From assembly GCA_027579435.1 (NCBI GenBank), contig JANBPK010000809.1, positions 186,001-250,000 of the forward strand: a stretch of DNA of 64,000 nt, read 5' to 3'. Below the pieces are notes generated by a model. That model saw only the letters and a program-made list of their open reading frames with translations, had not been told where the DNA came from and did not search any database. Numbering within the stretch: the first letter of the stretch is position 1; each line of letters begins with the position of its first letter. Position numbers and translations under genes: made by a program. The DNA is from Candolleomyces eurysporus. Lineage: Eukaryota; Basidiomycota; Agaricomycetes; Agaricales; Psathyrellaceae. Below, piece after piece: positions 44,193 to 55,609 of the stretch.

Positions 44193-46029
44193 ATGCTAGT
44201 GTCCAGGGCAAGAAGGTTATGCCCCAAGTCTGGACTGGGAGCCTACCTGAGCTTTGGCCAACGGTTTCTCCAATCGAGCACCCGCACTGCTCCTCCACCC
44301 TTGGCCTTTGTATTCGATATTGTAAGCGATCTCGAGTATTCACGTTTGAGCCACTCACAAAACAGTCTTTAACACTACTCAGGATGGGGTACTCATTCGT
44401 GGACCCCAGGTTCTACCAGAAGCCAAGCAAGCGCTGAGGATCTTACAGGGAGACAATCCATTCAAGACGTGTGTCGTCATATCTTGGTTTTTCCATATCT
44501 GGCCCCCTAACAGGATAATGTGATGTATAGAAAGATTCCCTTCCTACTGGTGAGTAGCACGTAACAATATCCAGGGAAACCATCGAGCCTAAACGACGAG
44601 AACGTTTAGCTCACAAACGGTGGTGGGGTGACTGAAGAGGAGAGAACACGGTCGCTCTCGACGAAACTGGAAGTACCAGTGAGTTGTGATGACCTCGATC
44701 ACACAGCCGTCTGTTCAACACCGACACTTTTATCAGATTCACCAGAATCAATTCCTTCAAGCACACACCATCCTAAAGAAGCATGCTCATCGTTTCTCTG
44801 ATAAGCCGGTGCTAGTGCTAGGTGGCAAGCTTGACAAGGTCAGGCAGGTCGCAGAAAGGTGCGTAGGCCCTTTCAACTTCCCAGTGCACCGAGGACCTGA
44901 TAAAATCTCGTCTATGCCATCCCTAGCTATGGCTTCAAGCATGCGTACAACACACTCGACATCTTGGCCTGGAAACCCTCGTCAGTTCTGTATTCTGAGG
45001 AAACTAATCGCATCTGACACGCGGGCAGGGTCTGGCCTTTTCATCAACTCACAGAAGCAGAGAAATCAGTTGCGAAAGTATGGTATTCCTGTACTTATTC
45101 GCAGGGTTTCGTGATATCTAGCTGATTACTTGCTTCCCGGTGCAGGCTGTAGATTTCTCTCAGGTACCGATATCCGCCATATTTGTTTTTCATGACCCAC
45201 GAAACTGGGCCCTCGACGGTACCCACACACTAATGCGTTTCAGAACCATCGATCTCTGACAGTCAGCTTTTAGTTCAGATTATTACCGATATCGTGCAGT
45301 CGGAAGGCATTGTGGGAGGACCGCCAATACCGCTGGAAAATCAAACCAAACCGGTAGAGGTTGTATTTTGCAATCCTGACCTGCTCTGGAAGTCCGACTT
45401 CCCCAGGCCCAGGCTCGGTCAAGGGGCTTTCAAAGAAGCGTTTCAGGCTGTTTTCAAGGTACGGGTGTTTGCTCATAAGCCTCATGATGCATCATCATCT
45501 TGCCTCTTTCCAGGCTGTGGCTGGTTATGAGCACCCTCATGTCCAGTACGGTAAACCGACCAAGGATACATACGACTTTGCTAGGGATGCCCTACAAAGT
45601 CATTTTCATCAATATTACGGGATCCCTTCCGCTGCTCCAAACCTGTGGGTGTTTTCAGTCACGAAATGAATTATTAGATCTCAGTCTGTCCCCGTTCTCT
45701 TCGCCTAGGTATATGATTGGGGGTGAGCCCACTTACTTCATCCCTAAAAGCAGCCTGAAACACTGATTCGCATTCCGTAGACAATCCAGAGTCAGGTACG
45801 ACGCTTATAGGCTTTATCTCAGTNCCCCCCCTTTAATGCTATGCGTAATTTAGACATAGCCGGTGCCAACGCCGCTCAATGGCACTCAGTGCTGGTTCGG
45901 ACAGGCGTTTATGACCCGACCCATGGGCCACCGAATCACACTCCAACCCATATTGCTGACGATGTGCTAGCTGCGGTTGAGTGGGCCATAAAACGAGAAT
46001 ATTCAAACCTCCGAGCAAGATCGAGTTGA
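44193..46029 (+). CDS. HAD-superfamily phosphatase, HDHD5/CECR5 type
   Basis: Spliced start MLVSRARRLCPKSGLGAYLS looks like a mitochondrial presequence. HAD motif I is AFVFDIDGVLIRGPQVLPEA with the intron between FDI and DGV. Then come FLLLTNGGGVTEEERTRSLS (motif II Thr/Ser), HTILKKHAHRFSDKPVLVLG, YGKPTKDTYDFARDALQSHF (motif III Lys) and MIGDNPESDIAGANAAQWHS then VLVRTGVYDPTH (motif IV acidic residues). This layout is that of yeast YKR070W and human HDHD5, mitochondrial proteins of unclear substrate. About ten exons. An N at 45824 lies in an intron. Confidence 0.88.
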
Positions 46030-46533
46030 TCTCTCAGCTGTTCGGTTAATCCTGGTATTTTAAAACTGCTCTTTCTACAAATCCGTCACTAACAGATCGT
46101 CCACAGCTCTCCCGGCCATCCTAAATCGCAATGTGATTCACTTACATCTACTGTTTCATCCATGTTTAGATCTAGAAGCGACTACTTAAATATAACGAGG
46201 GAAGGTTGAGCGCTCATTCTTCCCCAACTTTTTGATTTGACTCAATGTCTAATTCACCGGGTAGTGGGGTTATCTCGAGTCAGGTTCCGTTGATACCGCA
46301 ACACCCACCGATAAGTCTAGCGGGGACTCGCTGCGACTGCAATAAATCTTCTGACCCATTGAGGTTTGCCGTTTCTTCTCTTTGCGAGAACTCGGGTAAC
46401 ATTTCAAAATTTCATATTTGGAAAATTTCCTCGTACCCCGAGACGTGGGAAATATCACCCGTCAGTGAGAAGTGGACGCGTTAATCATGATGTTAACCAA
46501 AACCACAACCTGTGCTACATCCACAGTGCATGG
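46030..46533. other. Intergenic spacer upstream of the DUF218 gene
   Basis: About 500 bases. GGAAAATTTCC, a short palindrome, is near 46420-46430. An ORF continuing upstream of the chosen start (from 46366) is less likely coding than the TM-proximal start at 46534. Confidence 0.4.
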
Positions 46534-47720
46534 ATGTTGCCAACGCCTGTCTCCCTGGGGAAGCAAAGGGCGTTTAGAAGATTCGTCTCGCCTCGGAGAC
46601 GTGTCCTGGATGTCCTTCTGACGCGTTCTCGTGCAACAAACTTAGCTGTTGTTCTGCTGTGTGCTGTCTGCGCGGCTTCGCTCCTGTCAAATCTCTACTT
46701 GTACGCCACGTCCTGGCCCAATCTTCCTCAATATTCCTCTGCGGCTGCTGTATTTTCCACTGTTCACCGTCCCCATAAACATTCCCAACTCAATCACCTG
46801 ATTGTTGTCCCCTGCCATGCAATCTGGAGAGGTGTGGATGCAGCCTCGAGGCTTAGCGAAGATGACTGGGTCCTTGAACCCTATCAAAAAGGCTCTAAAC
46901 GAATTGCTGCGTTTTTCGATCACATAGCACAAGGGTACCGCTCCCGCATCCTCCATTGCTCGAAAGAACTGAAATGGACACTTCTCTTTCCCCAGGGCCA
47001 GCCTCGCACTCAATGATACCCGTTCACTTTTGGTATTCTCTGGGTATGCTCCTCCCTGGCACCTTGGCATTCTAATGATCCATACTGATCGCTTTTTCAG
47101 GGGTCAGACGCGACCCACTTCGTCATCGACGGAGGCAGATTCTTACTATCGGCTGGCACAGAGTTCCCGTGTGCTTGATAACCCAGAATCGGACCCCATT
47201 ATTGAACGCACTACCACCGAGAATCATGCCTTAGATTCATATCAAAATTTACTGTTCTCTATCGCTCGCTTTCGTGAATTCACCGGCCACTTCCCTGAGC
47301 GCATCACGGTTGTTGGTTATGGGTTCAAGAAAGCGCGCTTCACGGATCTTCATAGAAAGGCGATACGATGGCCACTCAATCGCTTTCACTACATCGGCGT
47401 CGATCCGGAAGACGAACACAATTTGACAGCACGGGAGGGCGAGGTGAGCTTCTTTCAGTACTCAAGATTTTTGCACCAATCCTCATCTCATTTTGCCCCC
47501 AAAGCGCAAAAATGGCTACCTTCCGTATTCGACGGATCTATATGGCTGTCGCACTTTTCTGCTGTCAAAGCGAAAGCAGAGGAACCCATTCCATAGATTC
47601 CACTCCTACTACGTCTCCTCTCCAGAGCTGGCCCCCCTTCTAGATTGGTGTCCAGATAATCGCGATCGAGATGTGACGCTATTTTCAGGCCGTTTGCCCT
47701 GGGATCACCTGTCCAAATAG
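46534..47720 (+). CDS. DUF218 (SanA/YdcF-like) membrane protein
   Basis: MLPTPVSLGKQRAFRRFVSP leads to a signal anchor (NLAVVLLCAVCAASLLSNLY). The DUF218 domain follows: LNHLIVVPCHAIWRGVD, DDWVLEPYQKGSKRIAAFFD, SLALNDTRSLLVFSGGQTRP, ENHALDSYQNLLFSIARFRE, ERITVVGYGFKKARFTDLHR, HYIGVDPEDEHN and LPYSTDLYGC, ending SPELAPLLDWCP and RLPWDHLSK. Introns at 46936, 47040 and 47443 (all GT-AG) join these in frame. The family binds or cleaves small envelope substrates in bacteria; the eukaryotic role is not established. Confidence 0.85.
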
Positions 47721-47833
47721 AGCCTTGACTACCACCAGGTCCAGGCAATACTTATTTATCTGAATTTAAATAGATATCGATAAGGGATAGTAGGCTATAC
47801 TGTTCTTCATTAATAGCACAATACAGACATCTA

Positions 47834-49688
47834 AAACTTGGCTGCTGCGGTAGCTAAGCTCTGCAGATAAACCGAAACCCTATGTGATTTCCGCAGTTGA
47901 GGTGTGTCTGGACTCCAATGGGAACTAAGCGCTGGAGGTCCCGTGTAATTCCCTTCCCGAGCACTGTACATGCTACTGAAGCTGTCTCGCACGTTCGCAA
48001 GGACCAGCTCCGGAGGCCTTCGGGAATCCTTGCGACTAGGCGCTGAACCCAAAGTCGCGTTGGAATTTGTGGCGAATGTGACCATCTTGGTCGTTCCTTT
48101 CTCGACGTCTTCACCCGGATCCGATGAAGGTCGTGAACTCGGGACGAGATACAGGTTGCCAATTCGTATCGACGAAAGGGGAAGGATCCGGCGCGTCGTG
48201 GTGAAGAGAATGACGTTTACAAAGCCCGATAGCAGATACACGGATGCACTGAAGCAATGTGAATCGAAGTTTGGTTGAATGGAGCGAGCCGTAAGCTACT
48301 TACCTGAAGACAGTTGCTTCGAATGGAACCTTAATCCCTGACCAGGCAATAATCCGTGTAATGGCAACCGGAGTAACCAAGATGGCGTAGGCAAGCTATT
48401 TTGATAAGATGTTATTGAGGGCTCTCTATGTCCTGGGGAAAAAACTAACGGGATAACTACAGAATAGTCAGTTGATAATCTAACTGGGAACATAAAATCC
48501 ACGTACAGAAGCATCTGTTTGGCTACCAGCTTGGTGCGATCGCTGGAGAAGTACCTATCGGCAGAATCGTTGACGGTGCGCCACTTGAGCTTCCAGCCTG
48601 ATCGCACCAGGTTGCCACGCAGTCGGAAGAAGGTCATGAGGTACAAGATACCGCTGAGAAAAGCGCTTAGGAAAATCTGAAAGAATACAATTGCTTGTGA
48701 GATACGAGAGCCAGCGCTGAAAGGCACCACATACGATCAAGTAGCCCATGCTTCATTGGAGTCAAAGTTAGTAGGACGTCACATTAAAAAAAGCTAGTAG
48801 AACATACGTTATCAATTGCACTTTATGTTCCGGCGAGATCCAGCACCAAACACCATTGACGCCATCTGCATAGACCGGTCAGCATGTACTCTCACTCAGC
48901 GAGGCAATCGTAACTGACAGAATGGCTTCTGGGACTTGGCGTTAGCATATGCAGGTCCCGCACCGACCATGATACCGATGAAAAGCCAGCCAACGACCAG
49001 AGCTATCCACATGGTGTACCTCTTGGTATCCAGCTCAAGAAATAGAAGATAGAACGTGTTGGCGGCCATTGCCTATCGTTCCCGAGTCAGATCGTGAACT
49101 AGGGTTAAGATAGGGACACATACGAAGGTCCATACAGCGACCCCAACGTCCGCGACATGCTTTAGGGCGCCTAGACGAAGCGAATCGAAAACGATGAGCG
49201 ATGATGATACCTGAGCGCATGGAAACACAAACCTTGAGCAGTGCAGAAGCTTCCAGGGATGATAGTATTGTCCTTGAGCCAATGCGAATCCATGATGGAA
49301 CCGATGCCTGTGGCGACGGATCAGGAACGTCTCAGCAGAGCGCCGGTGCGAGAAGGGCCTACTTTGGATAAGCCAGCAGACCATTAGGGAGATAAAATAG
49401 GCTGCGGCATTTGTTCGAACGAAGAGGAAGCGATCGGTCGAATGCCTCGTATTCCACGCAGAGAGCTGGAGAAGAGCGCCCGCTCGTTATCAGCCTCGGT
49501 TGGTAACGGCGCACCATTCATTAACTTACGGCAATCGCAAAGAGCAGGCCTACGACCGCTGCAAAGGACAGCAGCGATACGACAACCAAGATCTAACGGA
49601 AATAGAGGAACAGAATTAGCGGACGACAAGATAATAGAACGGGACGAAGTACCGAGACGCCAGTTGACTGTTGAGAAGTATATTGCAT
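47834..49688 (-). CDS. Seven-transmembrane receptor, cAMP-receptor-like GPCR family
   Basis: About ten short exons joined by frame. Segments in order: MQYTSQQSTGVS, ILVVVSLLSFAAVVGLLFAI, NAAAYFISLMVCWLIQS, AMAANTFYLLFLELDTKRYT, MWIALVVGWLFIGIMVGAGP, YGVNGVWCWISPEHK, FLSAFLSGILYLMTFFRLRG, LAYAILVTPVAITRIIAWSG and VYLLSGFVNVILFTTTRRIL. The YGVNGVWCWI motif before helix 5 and the TRR after helix 7 resemble fungal cAMP-receptor-like receptors. The cytosolic tail is about 120 residues. It probably couples to G proteins; ligand unknown. Exon borders are approximate. Confidence 0.68.
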
Positions 49689-50008
49689 TGTGAAGAGTGG
49701 GCGGAGTAGCTTGGAAATGAGCAGAATTGACTGCCTGCCTGGAGGCTGACAATTGCGTAGAGGCCCGGCCTCGACGATATGAGCAAAATTCAACTATCTC
49801 GACGTACAACGTCGAGGGTCTTGGTGGTCGGTCAACAACCTAGCTGAGGAAGCAGCCATCAGCGCAGCCTTACTCTGGCTCTCTCCAAGCGCGCAGCCCG
49901 AAACAAAGCAGTTCGTCGTGGGAAGCACACAGCCGCCGCTGTGATTACAGTTCCTATTATATTATATAGATGAGAACCGTATATGCTACAAATACAGTGA
50001 TCGAAACC

Positions 50009-52066
50009 TCAGTTGTTTCCAACTGACACCCGGGATATCGTTTCATTCCGCGTCCGTCGCATGGAATAATCTTCCAGCTCAAACGTTCTCGTATAGCGGT
50101 TACGCCGTACTGTTCTCTCCACTCTAACCTGCACCCCAAGATCTTCAGGGAAGACGACATTGTGATGGTTTGGATTGGTTGGTTCAACCTCGAACGCTGG
50201 TCTTGAGGGGTCGAACGGAATACTCTGCTTGCGATCAAATCGAGCACGGACAACTCGGCTGACATCTCGAGCGGTATTCACATTTTGGCTAATGGTGACG
50301 GCCTCGATGTAACTTCCTTCATTCCTTTCTCTCGATGCGTCTGTCACACGGTCAGTAAGTACGTGACAGATTCGTTTGTCAAAGCGCAGCATCACGCACC
50401 ATAGAGATGAATGAGAAGCCGTTGTGACATGATCCAGGACACACAGTAGGCTAATGACGACCTGATGTGAAACTTCCAGTTAGATCTCATTCAAGTTGAA
50501 ATTGGGCGCATACGTACCCAGCAGTCTACAAGTTCGGGTATGTCAGAAATAGGGAATTGACAAAAAGGGGCAAAGCGTACCTGAATCTCAGGACTCTCCT
50601 TGTAGAGTAGAAGATTCAATATGTTGACACCTATGAGGATAAATGAACAATAAAGCTCCGCGAGTATGTTCTTTTGAAGTTACCTGTTAGGACAAGCAAA
50701 TATCCAAGACCGTCATATAGCATCCTGTAGTGGGGTTAGCCAAAGCGCATGCTTAGCGAACAATAGTGATTGCACCAACATTTTTGTTACTTTAGCCATC
50801 CTGAGTAAAAAGCATATCAGTCATGAACACGCAGGAAATGAAACGCGACAAGCACGCGACTGACATCGTGTTTTTCATAACGAGCTTATACTTGAGCAAG
50901 TAGAAGATCGAGAGGACCGTGATTCCGACGTCATAGATCATCGCGACAGCATAAAAAATCCACGCGCCCAGGTGTGTTGCCTCGTTGAAGGCACGGCAGC
51001 TGGATAGCAGGTACGCATAAGTTTAACGGATATGCATCGAGCGATCGAGAAGTAGTATAACTTACTTTCCCTATCATCATTCGATCAAACATCGATTTCG
51101 TCAACAAGAAGTTCAGAACCCAGCAGCTGTTAAGCACACTCACGCGTGGGTCGCCATCGAGCCGTGCTAAAGGTTCTCGTCAATCATTAAAATGTCATGC
51201 TAGCTGAAGATGCGAACGTACGGCTTCTTTGATAAAGCGTCGTGACCCATTGTAGCTGGTCGTCGTAAAATCAGCTATCAGCGCTGGAGAAGAGGGCCGA
51301 GAAAATAAGACTTACCACTGTCGCAGAGAAGTAGACTACCAATAGAAGCCAGCCTACTCGTTTTGATCGTCGAGACAGGTTGAATGCTCTTAAGATGATT
51401 GGATGAGCTCCAGTCGACTGGATCTTGTAATTAGCCTCTTACCGTACTCCCAGGATGCCCTGTGAGACCATGGACTGCAACACTGAGAAGGTGGAAACAG
51501 TGAGATTGTGGTTGGGAAGCGGCCGTTACGTTGCCCGAAACTTACCTTTGAATATTGGGGGCAGCAGATAGAAACGGCTACATGTCTCTATGGTGAACTT
51601 GTTGTAAAAGAACCCAACCTGCGGGGGTGTTGTCGGTCAGAGAGATGGAAAAAAGCGTCGCCCCACAGCAGCCAACCCACATTGCTAATGGTCAGGGTCG
51701 AAACGCTGACTAGCCTGAATTAGAGAGTCAGTGTGGCTGCGCGACCCCGGTCCAGGTTGGGCTTACCGAATAGCGGCGAAAAGGATAACGGAAATGCTAC
51801 AGTCACAAAAAAAGAGTCAGCACGCTCAACAACCTTTTTGCTCGAGACAAAAGCGATAACGCACGTAAAGCGCCGATACTCCCAATGCTCTTTGTAGAAT
51901 TTGTATGCGGTGGGCAGCGTCTCAAGATAACTATCAAAGCCGCTTAATGTGAGATGCCGCAAACCAGAAAATTCAGGGATCCAGACACGCACTCGTACAA
52001 GGCTACCGCAAGCGAGGCCACCCGCATGTACGCAGCGATCAGATAGGCAGATTCGTGCGTAGCCAT
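50009..52066 (-). CDS. Multi-pass membrane protein, DUF6533-like
   Basis: Start MATHESAYLIAAYMRVASLA then VALYDGFDSYLETLPTAYKF, YKEHWEYRRFT and FAAIRLVSVSTLTISNVGWL, the usual opening of basidiomycete DUF6533 proteins. More helices follow (VGWLLLVVYFSATVLQWVTT, GAWIFYAVAMIYDVGITVLS, LVLTGVNILNLLLY). The tail from DASRERNEGSYIEAVTISQN to SRVSVGNN is cytosolic and Arg-rich. Many small exons. Function unknown; the family is expanded in mushrooms. It lies head to tail behind the GPCR-like gene with 320 bases between, which could be a shared origin of two receptor-like genes or simple proximity. Confidence 0.68.
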
Positions 52067-53590
52067 CGCTCACTCAGAGAAACCAGACCACAAGAACGTA
52101 AAAAGAGAAGCGAGGAGGGCGATTGGGACGGGGAGAAGGTCAGGGTGGCCAGAGCCAGCGGGAACGCCAGCCTCAAGGGAGATCCAGGATGTAGTAGGAG
52201 AGAAAGAACGTGTGGACGCTAACCCGCGTTGACAGAACCTGTGGAAAACATAGCCAACGCCACAAAAGCGCTTAATGGACGACGCCTTAGCACTAGCCAG
52301 AAGACCATCAACAACGAGATACCAAGGGAAGAGGTAGAGATCGGTTTCAGTAAAACTGTGTAAGGGAGGTGAGAAAAGGATCTGATAGTCAATCAAGTGT
52401 ATCAACTCTTGCATGTGCTGTGTGGAGGTCTCTCGACAAGCTGAATCCCACCGCCTACCCAATCAGGTAAGCAGAAAACTCCTTTCCGGCGATTTTATTC
52501 CACGTCGGAGGTCTAATTCTCCGATGGTCCGCAGGCGCCTCTATTAACTTCGGGACGACATCACGACAACAGCTACTACGGTCCATGACCTGATACCTTA
52601 AAGGCTATGGTACAATGGCAGGAAAAAACTTTCAATCACATCACGGCCAGCAGCAGCTAGAATTCCGTGCCGTCACTGGCTTTGTTCGCGTCTGTAACGT
52701 AACTTATTCTAGCACGTCTGCCAGATACCTGTAGATCATTTTTGGTGGTGGAATGGTGAAACCCGTATGAGGGCATATTCATAGCTACGGATGTGTTAAA
52801 TTTGAAAGGCCTTGAAAGGTGTCTCGTTCGTGCCAGCCAGTGTGTAGGTTGTGCGCCTAGGACACTCTGTTGACGTCGCAGGGGAGGAGTGGCCGCGATA
52901 GCGATCGCATTTTCTCATGGGGACGCCGGTGTGCTTGCTTGGTTGCATGCACAAACGATAGACGATATATGTATATCCTGGACCACTCACTTGGCTCTAC
53001 ACGTGCCAAACATTAGTATATTTAAATTCCAGGCCTTTCTAAGCTTGGAGAGAAAGAAGCGGCCATTTAGTAGATGATTACGATTGAATTTCATGAATTT
53101 TACATAGCATTCCCGGATGCCGTGCAAATATAGAGGGGACCTCGAGGGTGCTATCAAAAAGATGGCCGTAGAAGGTGAAAACCCAAGACTTCTTAATCAT
53201 ATAGATGCACTGCCCCGTCCTTCCATTTCATATGCACGAGTCATAGATTTCGCGGTTGTAAGAGGCCGGCCGACGAACCGTAAATCTCGGGTGGAAGAGT
53301 AAGCAGCAAAACAAACTGCTGGCGGTTGTAAACAGTTGACAAACTGCTCCGCCTCAGGTCCGAAACGTATCAATACAGCGCAAGCGCAATAAAACTTAGT
53401 TTAGGGTGTGGAGTAACATGGCGTGGAGATAGCATTAGTACGGGGGAGGTACGGTAGATGTGATGATATGCCAGTATCCGAAAAACGCAAATGTNGGGGG
53501 GTCTATGCACAAAACAACAGAACAAGTGGAACAACAGCGGAAAATGTCCTCTTTCTCTACACTATGAAAGATTAAACTAAGGTATAACAA
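52067..53590. other. Gene-poor spacer
   Basis: About 1.5 kb. A 130-residue ORF (52070-52462, minus) and smaller ones at 52796-53302 have no recognisable domain or splice pattern. One N at 53495. No tRNA or transposon features seen. Confidence 0.5.
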
Positions 53591-55035
53591 TTACGCACGA
53601 GTAGAGGTCAACAAGGAATGCAACTGAAGAATGTTCGCCCAAGTAATTTGCCTACGACGACGCTCAGCGTCGGGTATTTGCATAATGGGTTCACTGTCAG
53701 AGAGACCAAGATCCTGGGCCATTTGCACGGCATTATGGGCGTAGCTACGGAAACCTGTTTACGGATAATAAGATTTTCAGCGCGGGAGTGGCGGACGGTA
53801 TTACTCACTTGGATGTTTGCCGTTCTTATACTCCGCCCAGGCCAAAAGCATGATGGCGTGCAGAGTATCCATGGAGGGAAGGTGGAGAACTGGGTTGACA
53901 AGGCCCTGGAAGCAAAAGTATTCAATGATCCGAAAAGATGCCCAATTGTTGTCGTTCGCATACATACCTTTGCACTGTCAAGGTAACTTTCAGCAACATT
54001 ATGGAGACCACGTATAGTGAGCTCGGGAATATTAGAAAATCTGGGGGGAAACAAACAATGAGATGGGTAATTTCGGGGGAGAGGGACGGAAGCTGACCTG
54101 GAAGCCAAAGCGGCAACGCAATTAGCAAGAGCAGGGGGCAAACGACCTTCATAATAGTCGTTCATTAGTTGGTCATAGGTCAAAAAGCCGTATTCATGGC
54201 CAAGATTCTCGAAAAAGAGTTGAATAAAGTGTGGCATTAGGCTAGGGTGGGGAAACTGAGAACGTTCGGGATCGGTGAGCTGCACATGGCGGTAGTCGGG
54301 CTGGTGGGGAGGCAGCCTTGAATTATGGGGATGGTGGAGTACGGGAGCAGGGGAGCCGACATAATTAGGATATCCATAGCTGTTGTTGCGGCTGTGGAAT
54401 GAAGATATAGACGAGTTGTTACTATGCCTGGCGAACGCGGCATGAAAAAGCCGCCGGGACCAAAGCATGAAAGGGGACACACCTGTATTCCGAGTCTCTG
54501 CGCGGATCGGCAGGATAAGGGTAGCGTCCGTTTGCGTCCCCCTCGGGCGAGACGAGGCCACTGGCTTTGGGCGAGTGGGAGTTGGAACGGAGGCCAGAGT
54601 TGGAGAGGGACGGGCTGGAGGAGCTCGAGGCGACGGAAAAGGCGTCTACTCCGTTACTGGAGTCGTTTCTGACGGAGGGCGGGGGATAAGGGGCGTGGTG
54701 AGAACGGGGACGGAGGGGGACACACCTATGGTCGCTAGGATAGGGCTGGGCGTTGGCACTGGGGCCCGCGATGGCCCTGCTCCGCTCTGCGAAGTAGCGC
54801 TCGCGATCCTTGAAACGACAGGGGATCTTTGCGGCCTTGCAGGCCTCGCATTTGCGCTCTGGGGACGGCTGGAGACACTTAATTTTCTTGAGACGGCTGC
54901 TGGGGGATGAGTGGGTGCTCGCTCTCGGGAGGAAAGGACTTGCCAGTTGTCGCAGGAGGTGACGAGGCGGGGGCGCTTCTTGTGGCCGGTGCTATGCTGG
55001 GGGCTCTCTATGATGAACTGAAAAGTGTCTTCCAT
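53591..55035 (-). CDS. Zn2Cys6 transcription factor with short regulatory domain
   Basis: Start MEDTFQFIIESPQHSTGHKK then RPRLVTSCDNC. A GC-AG intron (54898-54943, donor GCAAGT) splits the cluster; joined it reads CDNCRLKKIKC then C-x2-C-x6-C in ERKCEACKAAKIPC, giving C-x2-C-x6-C-x8-C-x2-C-x6-C. A Ser/Pro-rich region follows, then MHR-type helices: LMPHFIQLFFENLGHEYGFL, TIRGLHNVAESYLDSAK, HAIMLLAWAEYKNGKHPSFR and YAHNAVQMAQDLGLSD. It ends at QITWANILQLHSLLTSTRA, at about the middle of the usual domain. Either the gene is short or more exons lie downstream. Confidence 0.82.
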
Positions 55036-55609
55036 GTCTGGCTGGGGCGGGAGGGAGGCAGAGGCGGAAAATTATGTGGCTTTTAAGACTTGAAGAGGAA
55101 CTCTCGCAGTGACGGGGGGGTCACATCGCGATCGAGATCTGCAAAATCTTCCCACACCGTTTTCGTCCGCGCTGAAACGCGTTTTCGTCCTCCTGACGCG
55201 CTGACAAATATTCCCCCTTTGGTCCCCAAAGCCTATTTCCACGTGGCCTTTGCGTGGTTCGAATCACCGCGGGTACCTCTGCCCCATCACTGTCGGCCTC
55301 CCTGTGAATTCAACAAACATATATTATAAAGCCCAGGCGCATCGAGGTTCTTCCTTGATCGTGTCAAACGATCTGCAAGCCCTACACCATGCCCACCATC
55401 GTCATTGCAACTATACCCAACTGTAGCTAAATATCCCCTATTCTCCCTTATGTCCGCCCCGTCCTCGATGTCCCCATCCGAGCCTTCTCCACAACTGCAC
55501 CCACCCTGATCGCTCCTGTGCTGCGCTCGGGTGTCGCTGCCGCTGCCGATTCCCTAGTTGCGCATTGGCCGGGGTTCATACTGCAATTTTCTGTTCGTCA
55601 GCGCTAACG
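55036..55609. other. Intergenic region with TATA-ATG and interrupted ORF
   Basis: About 570 bases: promoter of the Zn2Cys6 gene on one side and the 3' end of the SLC35C2-type gene on the other. Between them is a plus-strand TATAAA (55325-55330) and an ATG at 55389 in CACCATGCC context, described under findings. Confidence 0.4.

Noticed and set aside
52070..52462. 130-residue minus-strand ORF upstream of the DUF6533-like gene
   Set aside because: No similarity to a known family, no splice pattern, and it lies where the promoter of the downstream gene should be.
55245..55275. GTGGTTCGAATCACC, resembling a tRNA T-arm
   Set aside because: No matching acceptor stem, anticodon arm or D-arm can be folded upstream, and the T-stem pairs poorly.
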